In this document: positions 63,053-64,000 of the stretch, piece by piece | Position numbering within the stretch: the stretch's first letter is position 1 | Layout: each line of letters opens with the position of its first letter | The notes under the pieces: generated by a model | The model's input: only the letters and a program-made list of their open reading frames with translations | Told to the model about the DNA's origin: nothing | Databases searched by the model: none | Assembly (NCBI GenBank): GCA_024235655.1 | Contig: JACKLY010000002.1 | Span: forward strand, 186,001 to 250,000 | Direction: 5' to 3' | Origin: Zoogloeaceae bacterium | GTDB taxonomy: Bacteria > Pseudomonadota > Gammaproteobacteria > Burkholderiales > Rhodocyclaceae | DNA: 64,000 nucleotides | Made by a program: the position numbers and the translations under genes

Positions 63053-63934
63053 ATGACCGATCTCCCCGATTTCCTTTCACGTGCCGAACAGTTCCTGAAC
63101 CGGCTCGAAGCCATCCTTCCCGCGCCCCCAGCCCCTCCGGACTGGCGGAATGCAACCGCATTCCGCTGGCGCAAGTCGGCGAACGGCCGGGGCTGGCTGC
63201 AGGCGGTCAAACAACCTCACCCGATGCGGCTGAAGGATCTGAAAGACATTGATGACCAGAAGTCGCGGGTGGATGCCAACACCCGCCAGTTTGTGAGCGG
63301 CCATCCGGCAAACAATGTCTTGCTCACCGGCACGCGCGGTTCGGGCAAGTCATCGCTGATCAAGGCCTTGCTCAATGAGTATGCGAAAAAGGGTTTGCGC
63401 CTGATCGAAGTGGACAAGGCCGACCTGGTCGACCTGCCGGACATCGTGGACATGATCGATGGCCGCCCCGAACGTTTCATCATTTTCTGCGACGACCTCT
63501 CCTTTGAAGCCGGCGACCCGAGCTACAAGGCACTGAAGGTGATCCTGGACGGCTCAATCGCCGCACCACCGGACAATGTACTGATCTACGCCACCTCCAA
63601 CCGCCGTCACCTGATGCCAGAGTACTTTGCCGAAAACCTTGAGGCACATTCGGTCGGTGAGGAGATCCACCCCGGCGAAGCGATCGAGGAAAAAATCTCG
63701 CTATCCGAACGTTTCGGCCTGTGGGTTTCGTTCTACCCCTTTACACAGGATGAATACCTGCACATCGTCGCCCACTGGCTCCGCTCTTTCGACGTTGCCG
63801 ACACCGACATTGCCCGTGCCGAACGCGATGCACTCAACTGGGCCTTGCAGCGCGGCTCGCGCAGCGGCCGGGTGGCATGGCAGTTCGCCAAGGACTGGGC
63901 GGGTTCACACGCTGCCGGCAAGAAAAGAAAGTGA
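63053..63934 (+). CDS. DUF815-family AAA ATPase
   Basis: A 293-residue ATPase. Walker A is LTGTRGSGKSSLIKALL (about 97-113), Walker B is FIIFCDDLSFE (about 142-152), and sensor-like LIYATSNRRHLMPE follows. The family is widespread in proteobacteria and has no established function. The ATG at 63053 (MTDLPDFLSRAEQFLNRLEA) was used; the open frame extends far upstream without similarity. Its TGA overlaps the GTG of the next gene. Confidence 0.88.
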   Translation: MTDLPDFLSRAEQFLNRLEAILPAPPAPPDWRNATAFRWRKSANGRGWLQAVKQPHPMRLKDLKDIDDQKSRVDANTRQFVSGHPANNVLLTGTRGSGKSSLIKALLNEYAKKGLRLIEVDKADLVDLPDIVDMIDGRPERFIIFCDDLSFEAGDPSYKALKVILDGSIAAPPDNVLIYATSNRRHLMPEYFAENLEAHSVGEEIHPGEAIEEKISLSERFGLWVSFYPFTQDEYLHIVAHWLRSFDVADTDIARAERDALNWALQRGSRSGRVAWQFAKDWAGSHAAGKKRK

Positions 63935-64000
63935 GCAAACTGACCCTCGTTTCTGCCGCCGTGCTGATGCGCGGCGAGCGCGACTTCCTGCTCGCCCGTC
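63931..64000 (+). CDS. Probable Nudix hydrolase (partial, start only)
   Basis: The first 23 residues, from a GTG that overlaps the DUF815 stop codon (GTGA), read MSKLTLVSAAVLMRGERDFL then LAR. This is the first strand of MutT-type Nudix proteins (VxxVxxxVLxRxxxxLLAxR). The Nudix box lies outside the window. DUF815 genes are often followed by a MutT-type gene in betaproteobacteria. Confidence 0.6.
   Translation, partial: MSKLTLVSAAVLMRGERDFLLAR

Overview
The window looks like a chromosomal segment of a betaproteobacterium, most likely of the Rhodocyclales (Dechloromonas/Azonexus-like). This is inferred from gene content and order: a fused rpoBC - str - S10 - spc - alpha ribosomal super-cluster, two almost identical tuf genes, tRNA-Trp between tuf and secE, a PhaM-type PHA granule protein, a quinol-type NO reductase under NsrR, and a branched-chain-type ABC cluster linked to acyl-CoA ligases. 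No insertion sequence, prophage, CRISPR array or rRNA gene was found.

Region 1 (1-30,130, all genes leftward). Read in the direction of transcription: a strong sigma70 promoter, tRNA-Tyr, tRNA-Gly, tRNA-Thr, tuf, tRNA-Trp, secE, nusG, rplKAJL, rpoBC, rpsLG, fusA, a second tuf, rpsJ, rplCDWB, rpsS, rplV, rpsC, rplP, rpmC, rpsQ, rplNXE, rpsNH, rplFR, rpsE, rpmD, rplO, secY, infA, rpmJ, rpsM and the start of rpsK. The spacers hold readable regulation: promoters before rpsM, rplN, rplC and rpsL, each followed at once by a hairpin; an intrinsic terminator between the rpsL promoter and rpsL; an L10-type leader before rplJ; and an attenuator plus a long RNase III-like stem between rplL and rpoB.

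Region 2 (30,270-39,320): a D-lactate/glycolate-type FAD dehydrogenase, a DUF808 membrane protein, a fused indolepyruvate:ferredoxin oxidoreductase, a membrane-anchored methyltransferase-like protein, an orphan NarL-type response regulator, PhaM and an AEC-family transporter.

Region 3 (39,400-49,300): a leftward operon of an AMP-forming acyl-CoA ligase, a complete LivGHMJF-type ABC importer, a PaaK-like adenylating enzyme with an altered nucleotide loop, and a small secreted protein. A Crp/Fnr-type regulator diverges from it, with a dyad in the shared promoter region. With the indolepyruvate oxidoreductase nearby this suggests uptake and CoA activation of an aromatic or fatty acid; the substrate is not known.

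Region 4 (49,290-64,000): an S4-domain protein, IcmF (fused B12-dependent isobutyryl-CoA mutase with its G-protein chaperone), a hotdog thioesterase, an AraC regulator, a cold-shock protein, qNOR with two tandem NsrR-like operators, NsrR, a second IF-1, a DUF457-type membrane protein, an ammonium transporter with a sigma54 promoter and three NtrC-like sites, the lytic transglycosylase MltA, a DUF815 ATPase and the start of a Nudix gene.
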